Positions 1-6,420 of a stretch of 10,451 bases of DNA are shown here, in pieces. Within the stretch, counting starts at the first letter, position 1. Each line of letters starts with the position of its first letter. Origin of the DNA: LSUCC0057 sp042091915. GTDB lineage: Bacteria; Pseudomonadota; Gammaproteobacteria; Pseudomonadales; Porticoccaceae. Below the pieces are notes generated by a model. That model was not told the origin of the DNA and made no database searches. It worked only from the letters and a program-made list of their open reading frames with translations. The translations under genes were made by a program, and so were the position numbers. The stretch lies in the NCBI GenBank assembly GCA_042091915.1, contig JBELGO010000059.1, forward strand, positions 1-10,451, in the 5' to 3' direction.

Positions 1-57
1 TGCCTGACCAATAAAAGCGCAGTGCAGCTCAACGAAGCACTGCACGCCAGCAACTAA
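1..57 (+). CDS. C-terminal tail of an unidentified upstream gene (partial)
   Basis: Frame 1 is open from the window edge to a TAA at 55-57 and encodes CLTNKSAVQLNEALHASN. The other two forward frames hit stops within the first few codons. The 18 residues are too few to identify a family. The gap of 67 bp to the next start is compatible with co-transcription with the acyl-CoA synthetase gene, since no convincing terminator lies between them. It could also be chance non-coding sequence. Confidence 0.4.
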   Translation, partial: CLTNKSAVQLNEALHASN

Positions 58-124
58 TTTAAAACCACAACCAGCCTCAGCCGCCGAAAGAGCGGTGTTA
101 GGACGACATGACAAAGGTGACAAA

Positions 125-1756
125 ATGACTAGAGAAGTAAAAACTCCAATTGAGATGTTCTACCATTGGGAACAAGCGATCCCCGAGCGTGTCTTTCTCC
201 GCCAAGCTATTGAGGGAGGCTGGGAAGAGCTGACCTGGGGTCAAGCAGCCGATCAGGTGCGCAGATTTGCCAACTTTTTGCGCAGCAAAAATCTCCCCGC
301 TGGCAGCCGTATCGGCCTCTGGTCGGCGAACAGTAAAGATTGGGTTCTCAGCGATTTGGCGATCATGCTCGCCGGTCATATCAGTGTGCCACTCTATCCA
401 GGCCAAGATCACGACTCAGCCCGTTACGTGCTTGAACACAGCGACTGCAAAATAATTTTGTGTGGCTTTTTTGACCAGCATGTCCACGCCGACCTGGCCA
501 TCCCCGATCATGTCGAACGCATTGCACTTCACGGCTGCGTTATTAAAACAGCGACCAGCCTGAAAGACATTATCGCCACCACCGAGCCCTTCAATGAGTC
601 GCCACTTCCTGAGTTGGATGATCTGTTTACCATTATCTATACCTCTGGCACCACCGGCCGCCCCAAAGGGGTTATGCACACTCACCGCACTCCAGGCCAT
701 GTAGTGCCAGAGCAGTCGAAAAGCTTGAGTACAGCCGATGAGGGCGCGCGAATGTTCTCTTTCTTGCCGCTAGCTCACGCTGCCGAGCGCATACTGATTG
801 GCATGGGTTGTATCTACACCGGCAACCAAGTGTCGTTCTCTGCAGGGCAAGAGACCTTTGCAGCTGAGATTCGCGAAGTTCAACCCACCTTCTTTTTCGC
901 CGTACCCCGGTTGTGGATCAAATTTAAAGAGGCGATTGACGCCAAAATCCCACCCGAGGTGCAAGCGACTTTGGATGATGAGAAAAAACTCGAGATTGCA
1001 AAGATGCTCGGCCTCGGTGCCGCCAAAGTGATTATCACCGGCTCAGCCCCCTGCCCGCGCGATGTTCAGCAATGGTTCTTTGATATGAACATTATTCTAC
1101 GCGACGGCTACGGCATGACCGAAAACTTCATTCACGGCTGTGCATGGCTGCACAATGACAGCCCTATTCTGGGCTCAGTCGGCCAACCGATGACATCGGG
1201 CATCGATGTCCGCGTCAGTGACATTGGTGAGATCCAATTCCGCTCAAAGGGCTTAATGACTGGCTACTACCTCAACCAGGAGAAAACTGATGAGGTACTG
1301 GTTGACGGTTGGTACTGCACGGGCGACAGCGGTCGCTTTGATGAAGACGGCAATCTATATGTCACCGGCCGTATCAGTGAGGTTTTCAAAACCACTAAAG
1401 GCAAGTTTATTGTCCCGGTCAAAATTGAGGGGCAATTTGCACGCAGCCCTCTGCTGGCTCAGTTCTGTCTGTTTGGCCACGGCCGCAACCAGCCACTGCT
1501 GATGACGACACTGAGCGAGTTGGGCCGTGAAAAGAGCAGTACCGAAGTGAGCGAACAGCTCACTGCACTGTTAGCTGAAATCAATGCCGACCTGCCCGGC
1601 CACGAAAAGGTTGAGCAGATCTTTGTCACCCCGGAGTGGACGATCGAAAACAACCTGTTGACGCCGACACTGAAAATTAAGCGACATCAGATCGAAGCGC
1701 AGTTCAAAGAGGGCGTAGAGGCCGCATTGGGTAAAGAGAAAGTGACCTTTCTCTGA
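125..1756 (+). CDS. Long-chain acyl-CoA synthetase (AMP-binding, ANL superfamily)
   Basis: A 543-residue adenylate-forming enzyme expected to activate a fatty acid (fatty acid + ATP + CoA to acyl-CoA + AMP + PPi) in the cytoplasm. Visible motifs in order: the P-loop YTSGTTGRPKG (residues 172-182), the acyl-adenylate motif YGMTE (about 327-331), the hinge-region TGD (399-401) followed by GRISEVFKTTKGK, and a C-terminal TPTLKIKR (513-520) whose first lysine, K517, is the likely catalytic lysine. The wording around the last two motifs (KGKFIVPVKIE, TPTLKIKR) resembles the bubblegum/FadD15-type long-chain synthetases more than E. coli FadD. I chose the ATG at 125 because AAGGTGA (114-120) sits just upstream; a GTG at 95 would add ten residues without a better ribosome site. 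A strong terminator follows. Chain-length preference cannot be read from sequence. Confidence 0.93.
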   Translation: MTREVKTPIEMFYHWEQAIPERVFLRQAIEGGWEELTWGQAADQVRRFANFLRSKNLPAGSRIGLWSANSKDWVLSDLAIMLAGHISVPLYPGQDHDSARYVLEHSDCKIILCGFFDQHVHADLAIPDHVERIALHGCVIKTATSLKDIIATTEPFNESPLPELDDLFTIIYTSGTTGRPKGVMHTHRTPGHVVPEQSKSLSTADEGARMFSFLPLAHAAERILIGMGCIYTGNQVSFSAGQETFAAEIREVQPTFFFAVPRLWIKFKEAIDAKIPPEVQATLDDEKKLEIAKMLGLGAAKVIITGSAPCPRDVQQWFFDMNIILRDGYGMTENFIHGCAWLHNDSPILGSVGQPMTSGIDVRVSDIGEIQFRSKGLMTGYYLNQEKTDEVLVDGWYCTGDSGRFDEDGNLYVTGRISEVFKTTKGKFIVPVKIEGQFARSPLLAQFCLFGHGRNQPLLMTTLSELGREKSSTEVSEQLTALLAEINADLPGHEKVEQIFVTPEWTIENNLLTPTLKIKRHQIEAQFKEGVEAALGKEKVTFL

Positions 1757-1767
1757 TCAAAGCAGAT

Positions 1768-1801
1768 AAAAAAAGGGTAGCCCCAGGGCTACCCTTTTTT
1801 T
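1768..1801. terminator. Bidirectional intrinsic terminator between convergent genes
   Basis: Stem GGGTAGCC (1775-1782) pairs with GGCTACCC (1787-1794) around loop CCAG. It is flanked by seven A (1768-1774) and a long T run (from 1795), so it works on both strands. It ends the acyl-CoA synthetase gene on the plus strand and the crotonase gene on the minus strand. Confidence 0.93.
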
Positions 1802-1815
1802 TTTAACCGCAAAAA

Positions 1816-2604
1816 TTAACAACCCCGGTAGTTAGGTGCTCGCTTCTCGCGAAAAGCGGTCAAAGCTTCCGCAGTATCTTCAGACTCAATTAACGTCCCC
1901 TGCAACTGCGCTTCTACCTCAAGCGCTTCACTGAGGCTTTGTGTCTCCACGGCAGCCAACTGCTTTTTGATCGCAGCAAAAGCCAGTGTCGCTTGGCTGG
2001 CATAGCGCTCGGCGACCTTCAAAGCCTGCACAGCAAGCTCATCGGCGGGGCAGCTGTGAGCAGCCAACTGCCAAGCTACCGCCTGTTCGGCTTTAATTGG
2101 TTTGCCAGAGCAGGCCACTTGCCAGGCGTGGCGGGGACCCAACTGGCGAGCTAAAAACCAACTGCAACCACCATCTAAAGCGATGCCCAGCTGCGCAAAC
2201 GGCACCACCAGTTTGGCATCATCAGCCATAATCAGGTGGTCTGCTGCCAATGCGATACCGACACCGGCGCCGGCGGCCGAACCCTGTACAGCGACAACAA
2301 CCGGCTTAGCTACCGTTGCGATAGTCTCAATCAGAGGATTAAGCTGGGTGCGCATAGTTTCTGCTAAAACTGCTCCCGAGCCGTTGAGATTTTGATCGGG
2401 GCTCAAGTCCGCACCGGCACAAAAACCGGGACCATTGCCCTGCAGCAAAATGGCGCGTACCGCAGGATCTTCTCCGGCGCTGCTCACGGCCTCGCGCAGT
2501 GCAACCACCAACTCTGTGCTCAATGCGTTCATCCGCGCTGGGCGGTTCAGCGTCAGCACTGCGACACTTCCTTTATGTTCGATTTCCATTACTGATTCAG
2601 TCAT
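1816..2604 (-). CDS. Enoyl-CoA hydratase/isomerase (crotonase) family protein
   Basis: A 262-residue crotonase-fold acyl-CoA enzyme. The first oxyanion-hole segment is GFCAGADL (60-67) and the second is GSAAGAGVG (108-116). In rat enoyl-CoA hydratase two glutamates (E144 and E164) perform hydration. Here the first position falls in PFAQLG with no glutamate, and the second falls in LGIALDGG, giving Asp144. That single-Asp layout is known from isomerase-type crotonases such as PaaG (oxepin/epoxide isomerase) and dienoyl-CoA isomerases, so double-bond isomerisation is at least as likely as hydration. This alignment was made by eye. I start it at the ATG at 2604, preceded by GGAG at good distance; a GTG at 2616 overlaps the upstream SDR stop and would add four residues. 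It is the second gene of a pair with that SDR. Confidence 0.88.
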   Translation of the reverse strand: MTESVMEIEHKGSVAVLTLNRPARMNALSTELVVALREAVSSAGEDPAVRAILLQGNGPGFCAGADLSPDQNLNGSGAVLAETMRTQLNPLIETIATVAKPVVVAVQGSAAGAGVGIALAADHLIMADDAKLVVPFAQLGIALDGGCSWFLARQLGPRHAWQVACSGKPIKAEQAVAWQLAAHSCPADELAVQALKVAERYASQATLAFAAIKKQLAAVETQSLSEALEVEAQLQGTLIESEDTAEALTAFREKRAPNYRGC

Positions 2605-2615
2605 CACTCTCTCCA

Positions 2616-3389
2616 CTAACGCGGCTGCATACGGATCGCACCATCCATACGCACCGATTCGCCATTCATGTAGTCGTTATCGACCAAGTAAGCTGCCAAT
2701 TTAGCAATTTCGCTGGTTTTGCCCAACCGCTGGGGGTAGACGACTGTTTTGGCCAGCGAGTCGTAAACCTCTTCACCCAACGACTCAAACAGCGGCGTGT
2801 GAATAAGCCCCGGCACAATGGTATTGACGCGAATACCATAGGGAGCCAGCTCGCGCGCCATAGGCAAGGTCATACCCACGACTCCGCCTTTGCTGGCACT
2901 GTAAGCTACCTGCCCAATTTGGCCCTCGTAAGCGGCGACAGAGGCGGTATTGATAATCACTCCACGGCCGCCATCTTCGTTGAGTGGCTGATTTTTTGCC
3001 ATCTGCTCTGCGGCCAGCCGGCAGACATTAAATGTGCCGACCAAATTGATATCGATCACTTTCTTAAAATCTGCCAGCGGATGGGGTCCCTGCTTACCCA
3101 GAGTTTTACTTCCGATAGCAATACCGGCGTAATTACAGGCAATGTGCAGCGCCCCCCATTTAGCTATGACACCCTCAATCGCCGCAGCAACCGAAGCCTC
3201 ATCCGCGACATCAACGGCAAAAAAAGCACAGTTGCTCTCACCTAACTCAGCAACCAAGGCGTCGCCGGCCGCTTGATTGAGATCAAATATGGCCACCTTG
3301 GCAGCGCTGGCCACGAAGTGCTCTACGGTGGCTCGCCCCAAGCCCGAGGCGCCGCCGGTGACAATCGCGACTTTATCTTGAATATTCAT
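2616..3389 (-). CDS. SDR-family NAD-dependent dehydrogenase, 3-hydroxyacyl-CoA dehydrogenase-like
   Basis: A 257-residue classical short-chain dehydrogenase. It shows the cofactor loop TGGASGLG (11-18), Asp36 at the end of strand beta-2 (IFDLN), which favours NAD over NADP, NYAGIA (86-91), Asn115, and the catalytic Ser150, Tyr163 and Lys167 (YSASK). The overall pattern (GGASGLGRATVE, NTASVAAYEGQIGQVAYSAS, VPGLIHTPLF) resembles the HSD10/type II 3-hydroxyacyl-CoA dehydrogenase group used in fatty-acid or branched-chain acyl-CoA breakdown. Start ATG has GAGGAA upstream. The stop overlaps the potential GTG start of the crotonase gene, so the two are surely one transcript and probably act on related acyl-CoA substrates. 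The exact substrate is inference. Confidence 0.9.
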   Translation of the reverse strand: MNIQDKVAIVTGGASGLGRATVEHFVASAAKVAIFDLNQAAGDALVAELGESNCAFFAVDVADEASVAAAIEGVIAKWGALHIACNYAGIAIGSKTLGKQGPHPLADFKKVIDINLVGTFNVCRLAAEQMAKNQPLNEDGGRGVIINTASVAAYEGQIGQVAYSASKGGVVGMTLPMARELAPYGIRVNTIVPGLIHTPLFESLGEEVYDSLAKTVVYPQRLGKTSEIAKLAAYLVDNDYMNGESVRMDGAIRMQPR

Positions 3390-3434
3390 TGTTATTCCTC
3401 ATAAATTAATTACACAACAATATGATGATACGAC

Positions 3435-3459
3435 GCATTGCTGTGTCTAACAGCGTTGC
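3435..3459. promoter_or_regulatory. Imperfect inverted repeat, candidate repressor operator
   Basis: Ten-base arms GCATTGCTGT and ACAGCGTTGC are separated by five bases; eight of ten positions pair perfectly and one more can wobble. The repeat covers the -35 and spacer of the weak leftward promoter for the SDR-crotonase pair, as a TetR- or FadR-type operator would. Which regulator binds is unknown. Confidence 0.35.
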
Positions 3460-3562
3460 TAGCGACTAACGGGTCGCAAACGTCATCACATTATTTTATG
3501 TCATCATTGAGGGAATCTATTGGTCAGCACACAGTCATACCTCTAGTCTGTAAATAGATTGA

Positions 3563-3591
3563 GGTCAGTGACCCTAAAATTCTCGAGAATT
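3563..3591. promoter_or_regulatory. Two adjacent palindromes upstream of the five-gene operon
   Basis: GGTCAGTGACC (3563-3573) is a palindrome with a single central base. AATTCTCGAGAATT (3578-3591) is a perfect 14-bp palindrome that ends immediately before the Shine-Dalgarno AAGAGGAA (3592-3599) of the NTF2-like gene. Either could be an operator. If transcribed, the second could also form a five-pair hairpin with a UCGA loop next to the ribosome site. Confidence 0.4.
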
Positions 3592-3603
3592 AAGAGGAAT
3601 ACC

Positions 3604-4068
3604 ATGACTAACGCCACACATTCTCCCGCACTGCAGCGATTTATCGACTTTTATCAGCAACCGCTCAACAGTGCTGCCCTAACGGCGCTGCCAACACTCT
3701 ACCATCCCGAAATTCATTTTATCGACCCCGCCCACACTATCGACGGTTTGCCCGCGTTTCAGCGATATTTTGACAATATGATCGCCAACATTGATCACTG
3801 TCAATTTGTCGTACACACGGCGGTCCAAGACCAGCCACACAGCGAAATGGCGTTTGTCGATTGGACCATGAGCGTCCAACACCGCCGTCTCAATGGTGGT
3901 CAGTTGTTCACTGTCGCCGGCTGCAGCAAGTTGCATTTTAGTGACACCAGCGATGCCGCAACGATCATCTACCACCAAGACTTCTTTGATCTTGGCGCGA
4001 TGCTTTACGAACGGCTGCCGCTACTCGGCGGCCTGGTGCGACGCATTCGCAGCAAACTGGGAGGTTAG
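3604..4068 (+). CDS. Nuclear transport factor 2-like / SnoaL-like domain protein
   Basis: A 154-residue cytoplasmic protein of the NTF2-like cone fold. Recognisable segments are YHPEIHFIDPAH (33-44), WTMSVQH (87-93), and the C-terminal YHQDFFDLGAMLYERLPLLG (123-142). The last is characteristic of a subfamily that I associate with SDR, DUF2878 and DUF3833 neighbours. NTF2-like proteins are often small-ligand enzymes or binding proteins; no biochemical function can be assigned here. ATG 3604 is chosen because AAGAGGAA lies 4 bases upstream; a longer reading frame from 3559 would run through the palindromes. It is the first gene of the operon, and its 3' end holds the GGGAGG ribosome site for the next gene, two bases downstream. 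Confidence 0.85.
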   Translation: MTNATHSPALQRFIDFYQQPLNSAALTALPTLYHPEIHFIDPAHTIDGLPAFQRYFDNMIANIDHCQFVVHTAVQDQPHSEMAFVDWTMSVQHRRLNGGQLFTVAGCSKLHFSDTSDAATIIYHQDFFDLGAMLYERLPLLGGLVRRIRSKLGG

Positions 4069-4070
4069 TC

Positions 4071-4808
4071 ATGGCTGACAATCAAACAAGGCGAGTTTTA
4101 ATTACCGGAGCCAGCTCCGGCATTGGGCTACAGCTAGGCCGCGATTATGCCGCCAGTGGTTGGAGTGTTGTCGCTTGCGGACGCAACCCCACCAAACTCA
4201 CCGAGCTGTGCGGCGAGTGGGCAGAGCAGCTGGTAGTGGCCGACAGTGCCGATCGCGATGCAACACTCAGCGCACTCGCCGAGCTAGGTCATTTTGATCT
4301 GGTCATTTTAAACGCTGGCGGCTGTGAATACATCGACGATGCCAGCCACTTTGACAGCGCCCTGTTTAAACGGGTTATCGACACCAATCTAAACGGGACT
4401 GCCTACTGCCTCGAAGCGCTGTTACCGCAACTGCGCAGTGGCAGTCGCGTCGCTTTGATGAGCAGCACTTCCACCCTGCTGCCGTTCAGCCGTGCCGAGG
4501 CCTACGGCGCCAGCAAAGCCGCTATTGACTATCTGGCCAACTCACTGCGCATCGATTTGCGCCGACACGGCATTCGCGTGTCGCTGATTCGACCCTGCTT
4601 TGTCGATACTCCTCTTACCGCACGCAATACCTTTAGTATGCCGGGGATCATCACTGTCGAGCGCGCCAGCACGATTATCCGCCAACAGCTAGATCGCGGC
4701 CGCGACGAAATTAATTTTACCCGCAGTTTTGTAGCGCTACTGCGTTTATTTAGCTGGCTGCCCAAAGCACTCAACAACCGCCTACAAGGTGGCCCTGAAA
4801 AGTTATGA
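4071..4808 (+). CDS. SDR-family NADP-type oxidoreductase (operon gene 2)
   Basis: A 245-residue short-chain dehydrogenase with TGASSGIG (12-19), Arg38 after strand beta-2 (ACGRN), suggesting NADP(H), NAG (81-83), Asn106, a serine-rich catalytic strand SSTST (131-135), and YGASK giving Tyr145 and Lys149. The C-terminal part (FVALLRLFSWLPKALNNRL) is not the usual SDR substrate loop and is rather hydrophobic, so membrane association or a lipophilic substrate is possible. The start has GGGAGG (4059-4064) at good spacing. The stop overlaps the next start as ATGA, indicating translational coupling. It differs from the two other SDRs in the window in cofactor loop and C-terminus, so it is not a tandem copy. 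Substrate unknown. Confidence 0.88.
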   Translation: MADNQTRRVLITGASSGIGLQLGRDYAASGWSVVACGRNPTKLTELCGEWAEQLVVADSADRDATLSALAELGHFDLVILNAGGCEYIDDASHFDSALFKRVIDTNLNGTAYCLEALLPQLRSGSRVALMSSTSTLLPFSRAEAYGASKAAIDYLANSLRIDLRRHGIRVSLIRPCFVDTPLTARNTFSMPGIITVERASTIIRQQLDRGRDEINFTRSFVALLRLFSWLPKALNNRLQGGPEKL

Positions 4809-5344
4809 GGGCCAAAGTAGCTGCACTGCTGCGCCATTACCCTGTTCAGCAAGCTGCGGGGTTTCAGCTGCTCTGGCTAGCGGCGGTAATCGGCCGCAAC
4901 AGTTGGCTGTGGCTACCGGTCTTGCTCATATGCTGCCACCTCTATACACACCGTCAACAGTGGCGAGCAGAGCTGAGCATCCTGCCAGTCGCTCTACTTG
5001 GGTTAGCCGTTGATGGCGGACTGACGCTGGTGGGCATCTACCAGTTTAATCACCTGCCGGTGTGGCTGCTGGCACTCTGGGCCGGTTTTGTTTTAACGCT
5101 AAATGCCAGTATGGTGTGGCTGCGCAACTTACCCAACACGCTGCTAGCTGTTATCGGTGCCGTCAGCGGCACCGGCTCATACCTGGCTGGCGAGCGCCTC
5201 GGCGCTGTAGTCATTGCCACCCCGACAGTTAACTCGGTGGTCATAATCGCTGGCTGTTGGGCTCTACTGCTTCCGCTGCTGGTTCGCGCTGAGCAGCGCT
5301 GGCGCCATGTGCCGCCGATAGAAACCTGGGAGAGCGAATTTTGA
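4805..5344 (+). CDS. DUF2878 inner-membrane protein
   Basis: A 179-residue polytopic membrane protein. Hydrophobic segments lie at roughly 17-46, 56-78, 86-106, 110-126 and 142-161, so about five or six helices. Family hallmarks are DGGLTLVG (70-77), FVLTLNASMVWL (95-106) and SYLAGERLGA (125-134); the conserved Asp, Asn, Glu and Arg within or beside helices suggest a polar site in the membrane. It overlaps the previous gene by ATGA, and its stop overlaps the following TTG start. DUF2878 has no established function that I know of. Position between a cytoplasmic SDR and exported proteins suggests a role at the cytoplasm-periplasm boundary of one pathway. Confidence 0.85.
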   Translation: MRAKVAALLRHYPVQQAAGFQLLWLAAVIGRNSWLWLPVLLICCHLYTHRQQWRAELSILPVALLGLAVDGGLTLVGIYQFNHLPVWLLALWAGFVLTLNASMVWLRNLPNTLLAVIGAVSGTGSYLAGERLGAVVIATPTVNSVVIIAGCWALLLPLLVRAEQRWRHVPPIETWESEF

Positions 5345-5877
5345 CTCAGCTCGCCAATAAGGCGCACACACCATTAGTTTGGTTGCTACTGTTCGCTGCT
5401 TTACTCGGTCACAATACCGTTGGCTTCGGTGCCGTACCCGAGCCACTGCAAGCAGTGGGCAGCGGCAAAGCGCGCTGGTTTACCTTTACCCTCTACCAGG
5501 CCGAGCTATTTTCACCCAGCGGTAGTTTCCAGACCCTGCAAACTGCCAGCTACCCACTGGCGTTAAGCATCACCTATCAGCGCACCATTGCCGGGCAGAC
5601 TCTTGTCGATGCGACCGAGAGTGAGTGGCAGCGCCTGCAACTCAGTCATCGCCAAGAGTGGGTTACGCAGCTGGGCAAACTGTGGCCCGATGTCAGCGAT
5701 GGTGACAACCTTACCTTTGTTGCGCACACCGCCGACAGCGGCGAATTCTTTTATAACCCGCGCTCTTTAGGGCGCATTGAAGGGGCGACCTTTGCCGAGA
5801 CATTTCTCGCCATCTGGCTCTCACCCGACACCCGCGATCCGCGCCTGCGCGCGGCACTTATTGGAGCTAGTTCATAA
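5341..5877 (+). CDS. Chalcone-isomerase-like exported protein
   Basis: A 178-residue protein with an N-terminal hydrophobic stretch (about 11-23) followed by VGFGA-VPEP, compatible with a signal peptide cleaved near residue 31, so probably periplasmic. The mature part shows GSGKARWFTFTLYQAELF (40-57) and the C-terminal FLAIWLSPDTRDPRLR (155-170), typical of the bacterial chalcone-isomerase-like domain. The bacterial family is not shown to act on flavonoids; lipid binding, as in fatty-acid-binding CHI-fold relatives, is a reasonable alternative. The start is TTG, supported by GGGAGAG (5328-5334) six bases upstream and by overlap of the TTG with the DUF2878 stop. No in-frame ATG gives an intact signal peptide. 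Confidence 0.83.
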   Translation: MTQLANKAHTPLVWLLLFAALLGHNTVGFGAVPEPLQAVGSGKARWFTFTLYQAELFSPSGSFQTLQTASYPLALSITYQRTIAGQTLVDATESEWQRLQLSHRQEWVTQLGKLWPDVSDGDNLTFVAHTADSGEFFYNPRSLGRIEGATFAETFLAIWLSPDTRDPRLRAALIGASS

Positions 5878-6416
5878 TGAAAACACTCAATACCGCACTC
5901 TTAGCACTGCTCACTTCGCTACTTCTCAGCGCCTGCACACCGGCTACCGAGAGTTACCGCAACGCCACCCCAGAATTTGCATTGGAGGGGTTTTTTAACG
6001 GGCCACTGGTCGCCTATGGAATGATTCAAGATCGCTCTGGCACCGTTTTGCGTCGTTTTGAAGCGACCCTAGAGGGAACTTGGGAGGGCAACCAAGGGGT
6101 TCTGGCAGAGTGGTTCGTCTATGACGACGGCGAACGCCAAGAGCGCACCTGGTACTTAACCAAACACAGCGACGGTAGCTATTCAGGCACAGCCAGTGAT
6201 GTTGTCGGCGAGGCGCGCGGCACTCCGCAGGGTTTCGCGCTGAACTGGCGCTACACCCTGCAAGTGCCGATGGACGATGATATCTGGGAGTTCCAGCTCG
6301 ATGATTGGATGTACCTGATTAATGAACGCGGGTTGATTAACCGCACAGCGATGAAAAAATTCGGTATCCGCGTCGCCGATCTGACCCTGTGGATAGAGAA
6401 AAAACCTACCGAGTAG
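5877..6416 (+). CDS. DUF3833 family lipoprotein
   Basis: A 179-residue predicted lipoprotein. The signal peptide ends in LLSAC with the lipidated Cys20, followed by Thr rather than Asp, so outer-membrane sorting is expected. The mature domain matches the DUF3833 pattern: GFFNGPLVAYGMIQDRSG, the tryptophan-rich TWEG and RTWYL, YSGTASDVVGEARG, then DDWMYLINERGLINR and KKFGIRVADLTLW. The fold is likely lipocalin-like, which would fit binding of a hydrophobic ligand; that is inference. The ATG overlaps the preceding stop by one base (TAATG). It is the last gene of the operon; only four bases separate its stop from the stop of the convergent transporter gene. Confidence 0.87.
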   Translation: MKTLNTALLALLTSLLLSACTPATESYRNATPEFALEGFFNGPLVAYGMIQDRSGTVLRRFEATLEGTWEGNQGVLAEWFVYDDGERQERTWYLTKHSDGSYSGTASDVVGEARGTPQGFALNWRYTLQVPMDDDIWEFQLDDWMYLINERGLINRTAMKKFGIRVADLTLWIEKKPTE

Positions 6417-6419
6417 GCT
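6399..6419 (-). terminator. Intrinsic terminator for the folM-yhhQ unit, inside the DUF3833 gene
   Basis: On the minus strand CCTAC-TCG-GTAGG (6405-6417), extendable by a G-T and an A-T pair, is followed directly by six T (6399-6404). It lies just past the transporter stop and within the last codons of the opposite gene. It has no T run on the plus strand, so it serves leftward transcription only. Confidence 0.6.
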
Positions 6420-6420
6420 G

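Larger units (their letters stand above)
3390..3603. promoter_or_regulatory. Divergent intergenic control region
   Basis: These 214 bp separate the leftward SDR-crotonase pair from the rightward five-gene operon and must hold both promoters. Leftward, a weak sigma-70 pair can be drawn: CTGTTA (minus strand, 3448-3453) and TATCAT (3425-3430), 17 bp apart. For the rightward operon I could not find a convincing sigma-70 promoter. The region has an interrupted palindrome (3435-3459), direct repeats GTCATCA at 3482-3488 and 3500-3506 (18 bp apart), repeats of GGTCAG at 3523 and 3563, and two further palindromes near the operon start. Confidence 0.6.

Noticed and set aside
19..43. Perfect 7-bp inverted repeat GCAGTGC/GCACTGC as a terminator of the upstream gene
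   Set aside because: It lies within the partial reading frame, has an 11-base loop and no T run on either side.
108..128. Six-codon upstream frame (ATG to TGA) overlapping the acyl-CoA synthetase start, as a leader peptide
   Set aside because: It has no ribosome site of its own and is most simply explained by chance overlap with the Shine-Dalgarno region.
2499..3245. Long open frame of 248 codons on the plus strand opposite the SDR gene
   Set aside because: It runs antisense through a clearly recognisable SDR and the crotonase N-terminus, has no family resemblance and no ribosome site; it is a shadow frame.
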